Below, piece after piece: positions 43,712-51,610 of a stretch of DNA of 64,000 nucleotides. Both the position numbers and the translations under genes were made by a program. A model generated the notes under the pieces. It was not told the origin of the DNA. It saw only the letters and a program-made list of their open reading frames with translations, and searched no databases. Numbering within the stretch: position 1 is the stretch's first letter; the number at the start of each line of letters is the position of its first letter. The stretch comes from Pseudomonas sp. Teo4 (GTDB lineage: Bacteria > Pseudomonadota > Gammaproteobacteria > Pseudomonadales > Pseudomonadaceae): contig NZ_JAXCIL010000001.1 of NCBI RefSeq assembly GCF_034387475.1, forward strand, positions 2,418,001 to 2,482,000. The letters run 5' to 3'.

Positions 43712-44040
43712 GTGAATGTCACCGTCTACCCGGATCCGGTGAGAGGCCGGGAGGGACACTTCAACCCGGCTGCTATTTCAGAAGATGAGCCCGCCTGGAG
43801 GGCAATGTTCGAAAAGCTGGGCAAGCACGCGAACAACGTTGGGCCCGTTGGTAACGCACCATTGCCCGAGTCAGCAGCATGGTTGAGCTACATGTTCCAT
43901 GCCGTGTCAGCTACTTATTCTGCAGCCGCATTTGAAAATGCTCGGTCTTCCATCCGGTGCACTGCTGTCGGCACTGACCGATATCCCCATGCTGCGCGTT
44001 ACCGGTGCCGATGACATGCTCCCGCAAGAGGCTGATCGAT
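43712..44040 (+). pseudogene. Frameshifted remnant of an unidentified protein
   Basis: A frame with NVTVYPDPVRGREGHFNPAA to FHAVSATYSAAAFEN (about 43712-43941) loses sense, while a second frame continues with MLGLPSGALLSALTDIPMLR to a stop at 44040. The parts read as one protein broken by a frameshift. I do not recognise it. No start with a good ribosome-binding site is seen. It is probably debris of an earlier insertion. Confidence 0.35.
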
Positions 44041-44210
44041 GAAATACACGAACCGTTCTCCCAGGCCTCCCAGCTTGGGTATGGCTTCTCAGATGTTTCA
44101 GCCGTTAATGGACTCTCAGCATTGAGTTCTCGTGCCGAACTGGCCTTGCAAGTCCGGCATATTTGTTCAAAAGAGCCGATCTAAAGGCTGCTCACTCCCC
44201 AGACCAGCAA

Positions 44211-44233
44211 AAAAAGCCGCCCAGGAGGGCGGC
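44211..44233 (-). terminator. Terminator-like hairpin downstream of the porin
   Basis: On the minus strand GCCGCCCTCCTGGGCGGC is followed by TTTTTTT. It is 106 bases beyond the porin stop. The rest of 44041-44338 shows nothing I can assign. Confidence 0.75.
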
Positions 44234-44338
44234 GCAATGTTCGGCTGGTGAAACCGTAGACCAGTAAAAAGCGGGGCTAGATTAGGGCCAGCCCCCTGGA
44301 TTACCTATCCAAAATGCGAAACCCGTATGGCGGGGAGA

Positions 44339-45634
44339 TCAGAAGCTATATACCGCATACGCCTGGAATAGATGAGAGGTATCACGACTGCCGAATAGAT
44401 CCTCTGCACCCTGCCCAGGCTTCGCGACACCAATCAGCCCGCCCACAATCCAATGAGCGTCCGGAGCCCAATCGACGTAGAGGTCAAGCTCCTTGGCGAA
44501 GTCCTTGCTGTTGACCCCGTCAGGCTTGTCTTTGAAATCGAACTTGTACAGCACGGCCCCCGCCGTCACAGTCTCAACCGGGTGGAGGGTGAGCTTGAAC
44601 TGACTGGTGGTTTGGTTGTTATTGAACAACATGTACTCACCCACCACCTCGCCCTGAACCCACGTCCCCCACTCCCCTGAGGAGCCATAGAACAATGGGT
44701 CGTACCCGCGGGAAAACTCAGAGTACTTGTAGGCCACCTTCGGCTGCCAAGGGACTTGACTGAAGGTATAGCTAGCGCCGGCATACCAGCCGTGAGCCCG
44801 GGCATCGTCATTCTTTTGCCAGACGTATTCCGAAGAGAGCTTCAGGTCTGAGATACCAGGAACAGGCAGCCCAATCACCCGCACATCATCAACCTCCAGA
44901 CCATCTCGGAGCTCAGAGGCATTGTCCGTTACGCGCATGTGCATGTAGCCAACTTGACCACCGCTCTCAAGGTTGTATTGGAGGTTTCCGCCCTTGATCT
45001 CCACACGCTCCTTGTAGTCGATCACGTCCACATCAGCTCGTGTACGCAGCGAGAATGCGTCAAAGTGGAAAGCACCATGATCAGCACTCAATACCAAGGT
45101 GTTATCGTAGGCTTTCCGGGCTCCGAACCAGTAGCCACCTTCATGCCCCTGCTCCGGATGTCCATCCGCGAGCAGAAAACCATCGCCAACGATAAAGTTC
45201 TGCCGGCCGTAGCTAATACCGACTTGATCCAGCCAACCAAGTTCCTTGGCTGTTAGCTTAAGATAACCGTCCTCCCAATCCGTGTACTCCGGATCATCAC
45301 GCGTGGCCCCAAGACCATCAGTGTCGCCTCGACTGAGAGAAGAAATCGCGCTGACTTTCCCACTGAGCGTCAACTGCTCGGTCAGTGGGATAGAAAGCTC
45401 AACTCCGTATTTACCGTAGCCCTCGTATCGTTCGGCATCGCGATCAACTGGAAAGCCGAAGCTGCTTGTAGTGCCACCGAAAGCCTGGTTCTTGTGGGAA
45501 AACGCCGCTGCTCCGATTTCTAAGCTGGGCGTAAATGATACCGCCCCTACTTGAATGGGCTCTAACGCATAAGCGGAAACAGATAAGAGCGACACGATGG
45601 AACCCACCAAGCCAGTCACTTTTATTTTATTCAA
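44339..45634 (-). CDS. Outer-membrane porin-like protein (alginate-export/OprD-like barrel)
   Basis: 431 residues. Signal peptide MNKIKVTGLVGSIVSLLSVS, cut after AYA; barrel-like strands throughout (WEDGYLKLTAKELGWLDQVG, ADVDVIDYKERVEIKGGNLQ) and a terminal aromatic (AYAVYSF). The pattern fits outer-membrane barrels of the alginate-export or OprD type, used for specific substrate entry. It starts with TTG, preceded by AGGAG. The shared element (copy A) lies 199 bases upstream. It would admit the pathway substrate. Confidence 0.78.
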   Translation of the reverse strand: MNKIKVTGLVGSIVSLLSVSAYALEPIQVGAVSFTPSLEIGAAAFSHKNQAFGGTTSSFGFPVDRDAERYEGYGKYGVELSIPLTEQLTLSGKVSAISSLSRGDTDGLGATRDDPEYTDWEDGYLKLTAKELGWLDQVGISYGRQNFIVGDGFLLADGHPEQGHEGGYWFGARKAYDNTLVLSADHGAFHFDAFSLRTRADVDVIDYKERVEIKGGNLQYNLESGGQVGYMHMRVTDNASELRDGLEVDDVRVIGLPVPGISDLKLSSEYVWQKNDDARAHGWYAGASYTFSQVPWQPKVAYKYSEFSRGYDPLFYGSSGEWGTWVQGEVVGEYMLFNNNQTTSQFKLTLHPVETVTAGAVLYKFDFKDKPDGVNSKDFAKELDLYVDWAPDAHWIVGGLIGVAKPGQGAEDLFGSRDTSHLFQAYAVYSF

Positions 45635-45833
45635 CTTCTTCTGCTCCTAATGTCTGGATTTACAGCTTGGATTTTTTATTTAGACAGGACACCCGAGCGA
45701 GAACACGCAAGAATACAAGCTGAGCCGTAGCCACTCACTGCTGCGCAGGAGTAAGTCAGCACTAGAAAGCATCCATGATTTCAAGACTTATATTGGGGAT
45801 GCCTAGCAAAAACCTAGCACCGTGAAACTTTCG

Positions 45834-45853
45834 CCCCTATCCAAAATCGGCAA
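45834..45853 (-). promoter_or_regulatory. Shared 20-bp element, copy A (porin)
   Basis: Coding strand TTGCCGATTTTGGATAGGGG, 199 bases before the porin start. Confidence 0.68.
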
Positions 45854-46001
45854 CCCACTGGTGAGACCTGACAACGGCTGGCTACCTGGGATGCTGGTCA
45901 CGACAGACAGAAGCGCCGGAGGACATCGGCGCTACCTCTCAGGGGCCTTGAGCCACACACGGCCACGCGCAAATACGCGTGCTTGAGAGCCTTAATTGAG
46001 A

Positions 46002-46021
46002 TTGCCAATTCTGGATATTGG
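46002..46021 (+). promoter_or_regulatory. Shared 20-bp element, copy E (transporter operon)
   Basis: TTGCCAATTCTGGATATTGG, 214 bases before the small membrane-protein gene. Confidence 0.65.
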
Positions 46022-46235
46022 AGCAACCAAGGCGGGAGTAGCCTAGCTATCAAGGCCCGGATCCGACCATCCGACGCCCCCGTCCTAAACTTGAAAGCTG
46101 TGCACAATAAAGATTGGACTTTGCGTGTGAGGGATGATTGAAGGCACCTGCCTATCGAGCTACCCCTGAGTTTTCTGCCTCTCTATAACAAACACTACTG
46201 GCATACCTCCAAGAGCTGCCTAGAAGAGGGTCAAA

Positions 46236-46448
46236 ATGAGCAAAACCGAAGTCGACGCTAGCTCAGGGATGATGCTGACTAGCCAAAGCCTGAACCAGGA
46301 CTTGGTTCGCCAACTAAGCGCTTTGGCCACGGAAGAACACACTTCCTCCGATTGCTGGAGGTCAGCTCACCCGATGATCGTTGAAGCGACCGTGTGGATT
46401 CTGATCGCAGCGATCCTCTGGATCGGCACCTTGATGATCGTTGTGTAG
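46236..46448 (+). CDS. Small single-span membrane protein, putative transporter partner
   Basis: 70 residues: a polar N-terminus of ~45 residues and one hydrophobic helix at the end (ATVWILIAAILWIGTLMIVV). AGAGGG precedes the ATG. Its stop is 10 bases before the ATG of the NCS1 transporter, whose ribosome-binding site overlaps its end. No family recognised. Pairing of a small membrane protein with a transporter recalls the small subunits of some sodium/solute symporters, but that is not known for NCS1 carriers. Confidence 0.6.
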   Translation: MSKTEVDASSGMMLTSQSLNQDLVRQLSALATEEHTSSDCWRSAHPMIVEATVWILIAAILWIGTLMIVV

Positions 46449-46458
46449 GAGGCCAACC

Positions 46459-47967
46459 ATGACCAAATCCAGTATCGAATTCAAAAACCATGTAGAGCAG
46501 GAGGCACTTGCAGGACGCCTTCCCGTGCTCGCCCGTGACCGTGTGTATAAGACATATGGCTCGTTTCTTTGGACATGCTGTGCATTCAGCGCAGCGACCT
46601 GGGCATTTCTGATCGGGAGCTACCTCCCATACGTTGGAGACTGGCGCCTTGGTGTGATGGGCTACGTAATCGGTCTTATGATCGGCATGGCCATTGTCAC
46701 ACTCGCCTCCGGCGTACCAAGCCACAAGTACGGCACCGATGTCATCGACAATGCCAAGTCATCTTTTGGCTATCGTGGAATTGTCGTTCCATTGTTCGGC
46801 CTGCTCGCCACGTTGGTTGGCTGGTCGTATGTCGTTGAAGCGCTTACCGCTCGCGGCGCAGCGAACATTGCCGCAACCATCACAGGAACCGAGGTAACCG
46901 GAACCTCTCATGAGCACCTGGTCATCGGTGTTGCTTTGGCAGCCTTGGTGCTGGTCTGGTTGATTGCAAGCAAAGGGCCCAAGCTCTTCGAGCGGCTCAA
47001 TGGCTACATCGGCCCACTGCACATGTTCATCACCCTGGTGATGCTGGGCATTCTGATCCACAAGTTCGGCCTGCAGCACCTTTGGACGACACAGCTGCCT
47101 GCCGACCAGATGCTGAGCAAAGACCCTGTACAAGGGTTTGCCCTGGCGGTTGAGTTCGGCGTCTCGAACTCGATGACCTGGTGGCCCGTGATGGGTGGCC
47201 TGACCCGCCTCGTAGCGAAGCGCAAGCACGTAGTTGGCCCTTCCGTGGTTGGCGTTGGTGTCCTAGGCGCAGCGTTTGTGTCCACCGTCGCCGCCTTGGC
47301 AGCTATCAGTGCTGGCACCTATGACCCCACGATCTGGATGATCGCTGTAGGTGGCCCAATCTTCGGTTCGATCGTCATGGCAATTGTGCTGACTGCAAAC
47401 ATCGCAACCATGGTGGTCATGATCTACCTGGCCGGTGTGTCGGTTCAGCAGATCAAGATTTTCGCCCGACTGAAGTGGGAGCTCCTGCTGGCTGTGCTTT
47501 TGCTGCCAGGCGTCTACTTCGCCTTCAAAACCGAGTGGCTGCTCTCAGTAGTGATGAGCTGGCTGTCATACAACGGCGTCATGTTCGTCGGCATCACCGG
47601 CATCACACTCGTTGACTACTTCCTGCTTCGCCGCGAGAAGATCGATGTCACCAGCCTCTTCGCCCAAAAGGGTGGCAAGTACGAGTTCTGGGGGGGGGTG
47701 AACTGGATCGCAGTCATCATCACTATCGCCTCAACCTTCGGTTACCTGTGGCTCTACAACCCCGTCACCGTGGCCATGGCTGAACCCTTCCGCTACTTGG
47801 GCGCCTCGCTGCCAGTGATCCTGCTCTCCGGCGCGGCTTACTACCTCTGCGTTCGTCTGCTGATCGCTCCACTGCGCAAAGGTGATTACCAAGCAACCTC
47901 GGGCGCCATCAGTCGACCAAGCCTGGCCAGCCAGCAGGAAGCAGGCACCGTTCCGGTAAGCCTCTGA
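46459..47967 (+). CDS. NCS1-family (cytosine/purine/hydantoin-type) transporter
   Basis: 502 residues with about 12 hydrophobic segments. Typical NCS1 positions include FLWTCCAFSAATWAFLIGSY, GVPSHKYGTDVIDNAKSSFG and TGITLVDYFLLRREKID. Members carry cytosine, allantoin, hydantoins, thiamine and related N-heterocycles with H+ or Na+. The start at 46459 has TAGGAGG upstream; an earlier in-frame ATG overlaps the small gene. It implies that a nitrogen-containing ring compound may be the imported substrate (inference). Confidence 0.88.
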   Translation: MTKSSIEFKNHVEQEALAGRLPVLARDRVYKTYGSFLWTCCAFSAATWAFLIGSYLPYVGDWRLGVMGYVIGLMIGMAIVTLASGVPSHKYGTDVIDNAKSSFGYRGIVVPLFGLLATLVGWSYVVEALTARGAANIAATITGTEVTGTSHEHLVIGVALAALVLVWLIASKGPKLFERLNGYIGPLHMFITLVMLGILIHKFGLQHLWTTQLPADQMLSKDPVQGFALAVEFGVSNSMTWWPVMGGLTRLVAKRKHVVGPSVVGVGVLGAAFVSTVAALAAISAGTYDPTIWMIAVGGPIFGSIVMAIVLTANIATMVVMIYLAGVSVQQIKIFARLKWELLLAVLLLPGVYFAFKTEWLLSVVMSWLSYNGVMFVGITGITLVDYFLLRREKIDVTSLFAQKGGKYEFWGGVNWIAVIITIASTFGYLWLYNPVTVAMAEPFRYLGASLPVILLSGAAYYLCVRLLIAPLRKGDYQATSGAISRPSLASQQEAGTVPVSL

Positions 47968-47976
47968 AGCAATCTT

Positions 47977-48003
47977 GAGGGGAGCTCCAACTCCCCTCTT
48001 CTC
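47977..48003 (+). terminator. Rho-independent terminator after the NCS1 transporter
   Basis: GAGGGGAG-CTCCAA-CTCCCCTC followed by TTCT. The T-run is weak, so read-through to the decarboxylase gene 80 bases on is possible. Confidence 0.6.
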
Positions 48004-48080
48004 CCACCAACCGCGTTGCTAACTCGCGCTCATTTCAGGCGCACGATATTCATCGCCCATAGAAAATAAGGAGAAATACC

Positions 48081-48863
48081 GTGGGATTCGTTAAAACTGC
48101 CGAAGAAGTCAAAGAAATCCAGAAGCTCCTCGCCGATGGCAAGTTCACCACTGAAGGTGTGACAGTGGAGTTCGAGACAACGCCTGAATTCGTGCGCAGC
48201 GTCCTGGCTCCCTGCTTCGAACCCAGTGACACGCCTACCGCTTACGTGAACATTTCAAAATGGCAGAGCGCGATGTGCGGCGAGTTCGACTGCGCCATCG
48301 TCTTCCTGAAATGCCGCTACAAGGAGCACGAAGGCACCACCATGCTGTGGATCATCGTCAGCGGCGACATGCCCGTGACGATCGGACGCGAAATGTGGGG
48401 AGAGCCAAAGAAAACCGGCACTACCCAAGTCTACATGGACGGCCATCAGTTCTACGGCTTCGCTGAGCGGAACGGCCAGCGCCTGGTCGAGATCAGCGCC
48501 GAGTTTGGCGAAGACCAGGGCCCTGTCAGCTTCGAAGGCCTGGACTTCGAACTGAAAGCAAGCCCTCATGTGAAAGGCATCGGCCTGCAGGATAAGGTAA
48601 TCCTCACCTGCATGAAGAATATGGAAAACTACCGGGTTCGCCGTGAAGGCACCGCCACACTGAAGCTGACCGGCAACGAGTTTGACCCACTGGATACCAT
48701 CCCGGTCGTGTCGGTCGGTAAGGCCTACTACTCCCAGGGTGAATCGTCTTGGGTCGTCCCATGGTTTGACACGCTGGAAGATCCGGACGCCTACGTGCCT
48801 TTCATCTACGGCCAGAAATTCGACGACTTCCGGCACTTCCACAAGGCCAAGCGCTTCAAATAG
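48081..48863 (+). CDS. Acetoacetate decarboxylase family enzyme
   Basis: 260 residues, GTG start with AAGGAG upstream. The probable Schiff-base Lys lies in GREMWGEPKKTGTTQV, as in acetoacetate decarboxylase; YRVRREGTATLKL lies toward the C-terminus. The family includes true decarboxylases of beta-keto acids and relatives that hydrate, dehydrate or cleave keto compounds. With a beta-keto acid cleavage enzyme elsewhere in the island, handling of beta-keto acids or acetoacetate is a reasonable guess. Confidence 0.85.
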   Translation: MGFVKTAEEVKEIQKLLADGKFTTEGVTVEFETTPEFVRSVLAPCFEPSDTPTAYVNISKWQSAMCGEFDCAIVFLKCRYKEHEGTTMLWIIVSGDMPVTIGREMWGEPKKTGTTQVYMDGHQFYGFAERNGQRLVEISAEFGEDQGPVSFEGLDFELKASPHVKGIGLQDKVILTCMKNMENYRVRREGTATLKLTGNEFDPLDTIPVVSVGKAYYSQGESSWVVPWFDTLEDPDAYVPFIYGQKFDDFRHFHKAKRFK

Positions 48864-49001
48864 AACCTGATCTAGCATGGGGCGCCGCGAGGCGCCTCAC
48901 CTGCCAACTCCCCTCATCAAAAAGGGTTGAGGCTAGTGACTCAAACTGGCTCTTTGCCATTCGCTGCGAGAGGGCAGGTGTGGCATCAAGCAATCTTTCC
49001 G

Positions 49002-49332
49002 TCACTTACAGTAAACAGTCCAGAGCTCATCTACCCGCGTAGTGAGGCTTTGGCTCATCATCTCCCGGCGCATTGTCGCCCTGCCCCACCGACCGTTGAC
49101 CGCATCGAGCACACTCATGAGCATTTCACTGGCCACCGGCTGGGTAGCTGCGAACAGGCCACCCGTGATCTCGCTCCGCTGGCTGAGGTCGAACAGAAGC
49201 ACTTCAGCCTTGCTGTAGCGGAATGTGGCCGGGCTCCGCCTCAATGGAGCGGTCGATAATCACAAGGTCGCCTAGGTAGATGCCGGCGCCGATCATGCTG
49301 TCCCCTTCCACTCGCACCAGATAAATGTGAGG
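49002..49332 (-). pseudogene. umuDC remnant: internal deletion joining a umuD fragment to the 3' end of umuC
   Basis: Bases 49222-49332 encode HIYLVRVEGDSMIGAGIYLG and IDRSIEAEPGHI, part of UmuD with the catalytic Ser. After a frame change, 49002-49229 encode FRYSKAEVLLFDLSQRSE to RVDELWTVYCK, the C-terminal end of UmuC. The start and end of umuD and most of umuC are missing. It is a dead scar of an error-prone polymerase operon, often carried on plasmids and mobile elements. Confidence 0.82.
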
Positions 49333-49514
49333 GGCCCTATCCGATACCCGGGATCCCAGCGGATCAACATGATGGCAAGGGTGTCGAGAGTACGTCTGTG
49401 ACAGACCGTTTTGCAGACTGTCTCTAAAGCACTCGCTGTAGAGGGAAAGCGTCTGCGCCACTCCCTTCGATGCTGGAGGGGCGACTGAAAGCAGCCGCCC
49501 TGCTGCTGGACAGA

Positions 49515-50555
49515 TTACTGCTTTGCAGCCCAAGAGTTAAAGCGCTGCTCCAGCTGATCTCCATGATCTGCCCAAAAGGATGCGCTGATAGCAACTTGGT
49601 GCGCCAGGTTCGCTTCGTCCGTTGGCATATTGCTTCGACGATTGGCATCCACCATGGACACAGCTGCACGGTTCACTGGGCCGTAGGCGATTTGCTGGGC
49701 ATAGGCCTTCTGAGCCTCAGGCTGGAGAACCGACTGGATAAAGCGGAGACCCTCTTCGCGGTTCTTGGCACCCTTAGGAATGGTAAACGCGTCCATGTCA
49801 TAGATCCCGCCATTCCACACAATGCGAAGATTGCTCTCCTTCTGCACCGCTGCGATGCGGCCATTGTAGGCAGAGCTCATGACGACATCGCCAGAGGCGA
49901 GAAATTGAGGTGGCTGGGCGCCCGCCTCCCACCACTGAATGTACGGTTTCAGTTTATCCAGCTTAGCGAACGCCCGATCTTGCCCCGCTTTACTTTCCAG
50001 TACGGAGTACACGTCCTTGGGCTCTACGCCATCGGCCATCAAAGCGAATTCCAGGGTGTATTTCGCACCCTTGCGCAGGCCACGCTTCCCTGGAATTTTT
50101 CCAACGTCCCAGAAGTCGGCCCACCCTTGAGGTGCTGTCTTGAGCTTTTCTGCGTTATAGGCGAGCACGGTCGACCATACAAAGAAGCCAACCCCGCAGG
50201 GCTGTACTGCCCCGTCGAGCAGATCTGGCGCCAGCCTGGAGATCGCGGGATCCTCGCCAACTTCCTCGAGCATTCCCTCATCGCAAGCGCGGGTCAGCTC
50301 AGGCATCTCCATTTCAACAACGTCCCACGCAACGTTCTTGGTATCGACCTGAACCTTAACCTTCGCCATTTCGCCATTGAACTCGTCGGCGATGATTTTC
50401 GTGCCTGTCGTTGCGGTATAGGGCTCGTAGAAGGCTTTGACTTGAGCAGCCTTATTGGCGCCGCCATGCGAGACCACAGTCAAATCAGCGTGCGCCTGCA
50501 CTGCAATAGCAGAGCTGAAGACGAGTGTGAGACCGGTACTGAGGATTTTGGACAT
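49515..50555 (-). CDS. Orphan periplasmic binding protein, polyamine-type (PotD/PotF-like)
   Basis: 346 residues with a signal peptide (MSKILSTGLTLVFSSAIAVQ, cut after AHA) and the fold of SBP_bac type proteins (DLTVVSHGGANKAAQVKAFY, PCGVGFFVWSTVLAYNAEKL). It resembles spermidine/putrescine and related organic-nitrogen binding proteins. No permease or ATPase gene is adjacent, so it must use a system elsewhere or feed a chemoreceptor. A degenerate copy of the shared element lies about 125 bases upstream in the right orientation. Confidence 0.87.
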   Translation of the reverse strand: MSKILSTGLTLVFSSAIAVQAHADLTVVSHGGANKAAQVKAFYEPYTATTGTKIIADEFNGEMAKVKVQVDTKNVAWDVVEMEMPELTRACDEGMLEEVGEDPAISRLAPDLLDGAVQPCGVGFFVWSTVLAYNAEKLKTAPQGWADFWDVGKIPGKRGLRKGAKYTLEFALMADGVEPKDVYSVLESKAGQDRAFAKLDKLKPYIQWWEAGAQPPQFLASGDVVMSSAYNGRIAAVQKESNLRIVWNGGIYDMDAFTIPKGAKNREEGLRFIQSVLQPEAQKAYAQQIAYGPVNRAAVSMVDANRRSNMPTDEANLAHQVAISASFWADHGDQLEQRFNSWAAKQ

Positions 50556-51044
50556 TATTATTGCCTCGGCTGGACATCGAAGTTTTAGACGATGGGAAAC
50601 CCTAGGACTGCGGAAGCAGTGTCCACAGGCACCTAGGCATGTTTTAGAGTCTCCTCAAGACAGCGACAATCGGCCTTTCGCACAAATTGGCCAAAATGAT
50701 TCATACAGAAGAATGAACGATTTCTGCCCCCCTTCACTAAACAGCACAAACACCTCAGCAAACCCCATTCCATAAGCTTCCCTGCGTCTCCCTTCCCCGC
50801 CCAGAATGCACACCGCCTGTTCCTCAAACGGCTAGAACGGAATCCAAAGGTGGTGCGTAGATGAAGGTGGTCACAGTCAAAGAAAACCCCTAGACCTGAG
50901 CTACTCAGTCCTTGCCCAAGGCGAGTACCGAGAGCAGTTCCTTGCCCAGCCTGAAGGCAAGAACCCGACAGTAAAGGTCACAGGGTGCGTATTGTTGGGG
51001 AGTGAAGAGCAGCTACAGCCAAGCGTTGTAACCTCAAAGATGCA
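50556..51044. other. Intergenic stretch with decayed sequence
   Basis: Holds a degenerate shared-element candidate near 50680-50695 and a short open stretch at about 50895-51050 (EYREQFLAQPEGKNPTVKV) without a proper start. I cannot identify it; it borders the IS remnant and may be debris. Confidence 0.35.
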
Positions 51045-51375
51045 CCTTTAGGGTTTGCGCAAGGCGACGCGCCGTGTGATCCGTCGAGTGCTTCTTGATG
51101 AAGGCGTACCTCAGCCGCACTCCTTAGCAAAGTACGCGTCGGCCTGTTTTGAGATGTCTCGCTCTTCCGTCACGCGCTTGAATTCAGCACTTAGCTTGCG
51201 CTACTCGGCCTGCTGATAACAGCTCTTGAGTCCTGCTTTAGAGCTTGATCCAGGCGTAGAGGCTATGAACGGACATACCCAAGCGCTGGGAAGCATAGGC
51301 AACAGGTTTGCCGTTCTCGGTCACTTGCTAGACCAATTCGACCTTGAATTCTCTGGGGCACCGCTGACGACTCAT
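51045..51375 (-). mobile_element. IS3-family insertion sequence remnant
   Basis: On the minus strand an ATG at 51375 begins MSRQRCPREFKVELV, interrupted by a stop, then QVTENGKPVAYASQRLGMSV and HSLYAWIKL and another stop: an IS3-type OrfA with its HTH. Further on, LRYAFIKKHSTDHTARRLAQ is the usual beginning of OrfB, which ends soon after. Several stops and frame changes make it non-functional. No flanking terminal repeats are seen. Confidence 0.82.
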
Positions 51376-51538
51376 GGCCCCTTCAAGCCTCGTTGTGAGG
51401 CTTAGAGGTAGCAACGAAAGCAGAAGTGGTTCATTGATTGGGTTACTCGTGATTTTGTAAAAAATCTAGTGATGCAGTGCAACCATCAACCTGCTCGACA
51501 AGTGACCTGTTGCAGGGAGAAAAGCTCAACGCCGACTA

Positions 51539-51557
51539 GCTAACGACCGTTCGTACG
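51539..51557 (+). promoter_or_regulatory. Candidate TetR operator, copy M5 (chemoreceptor 2)
   Basis: GCTAACGACCGTTCGTACG matches the element before the aminotransferase (GCTAACGTCCGTTAGTTAGC) at 15 of the first 17 bases. It ends 53 bases before the GTG of the chemoreceptor gene. Confidence 0.5.
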
Positions 51558-51610
51558 TCGTACCATGCAGTCAAACCGTAGTCATTGCCCATCCGCCTTG
51601 GAGAGTCATC

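Larger units (their letters stand above)
45635..46235. other. Divergent control region between porin and transporter genes
   Basis: 600 bases without a credible gene. It contains copies A and E of the shared 20-bp element, one for each direction, 148 bases apart. The remainder shows no other repeat. Confidence 0.55.
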
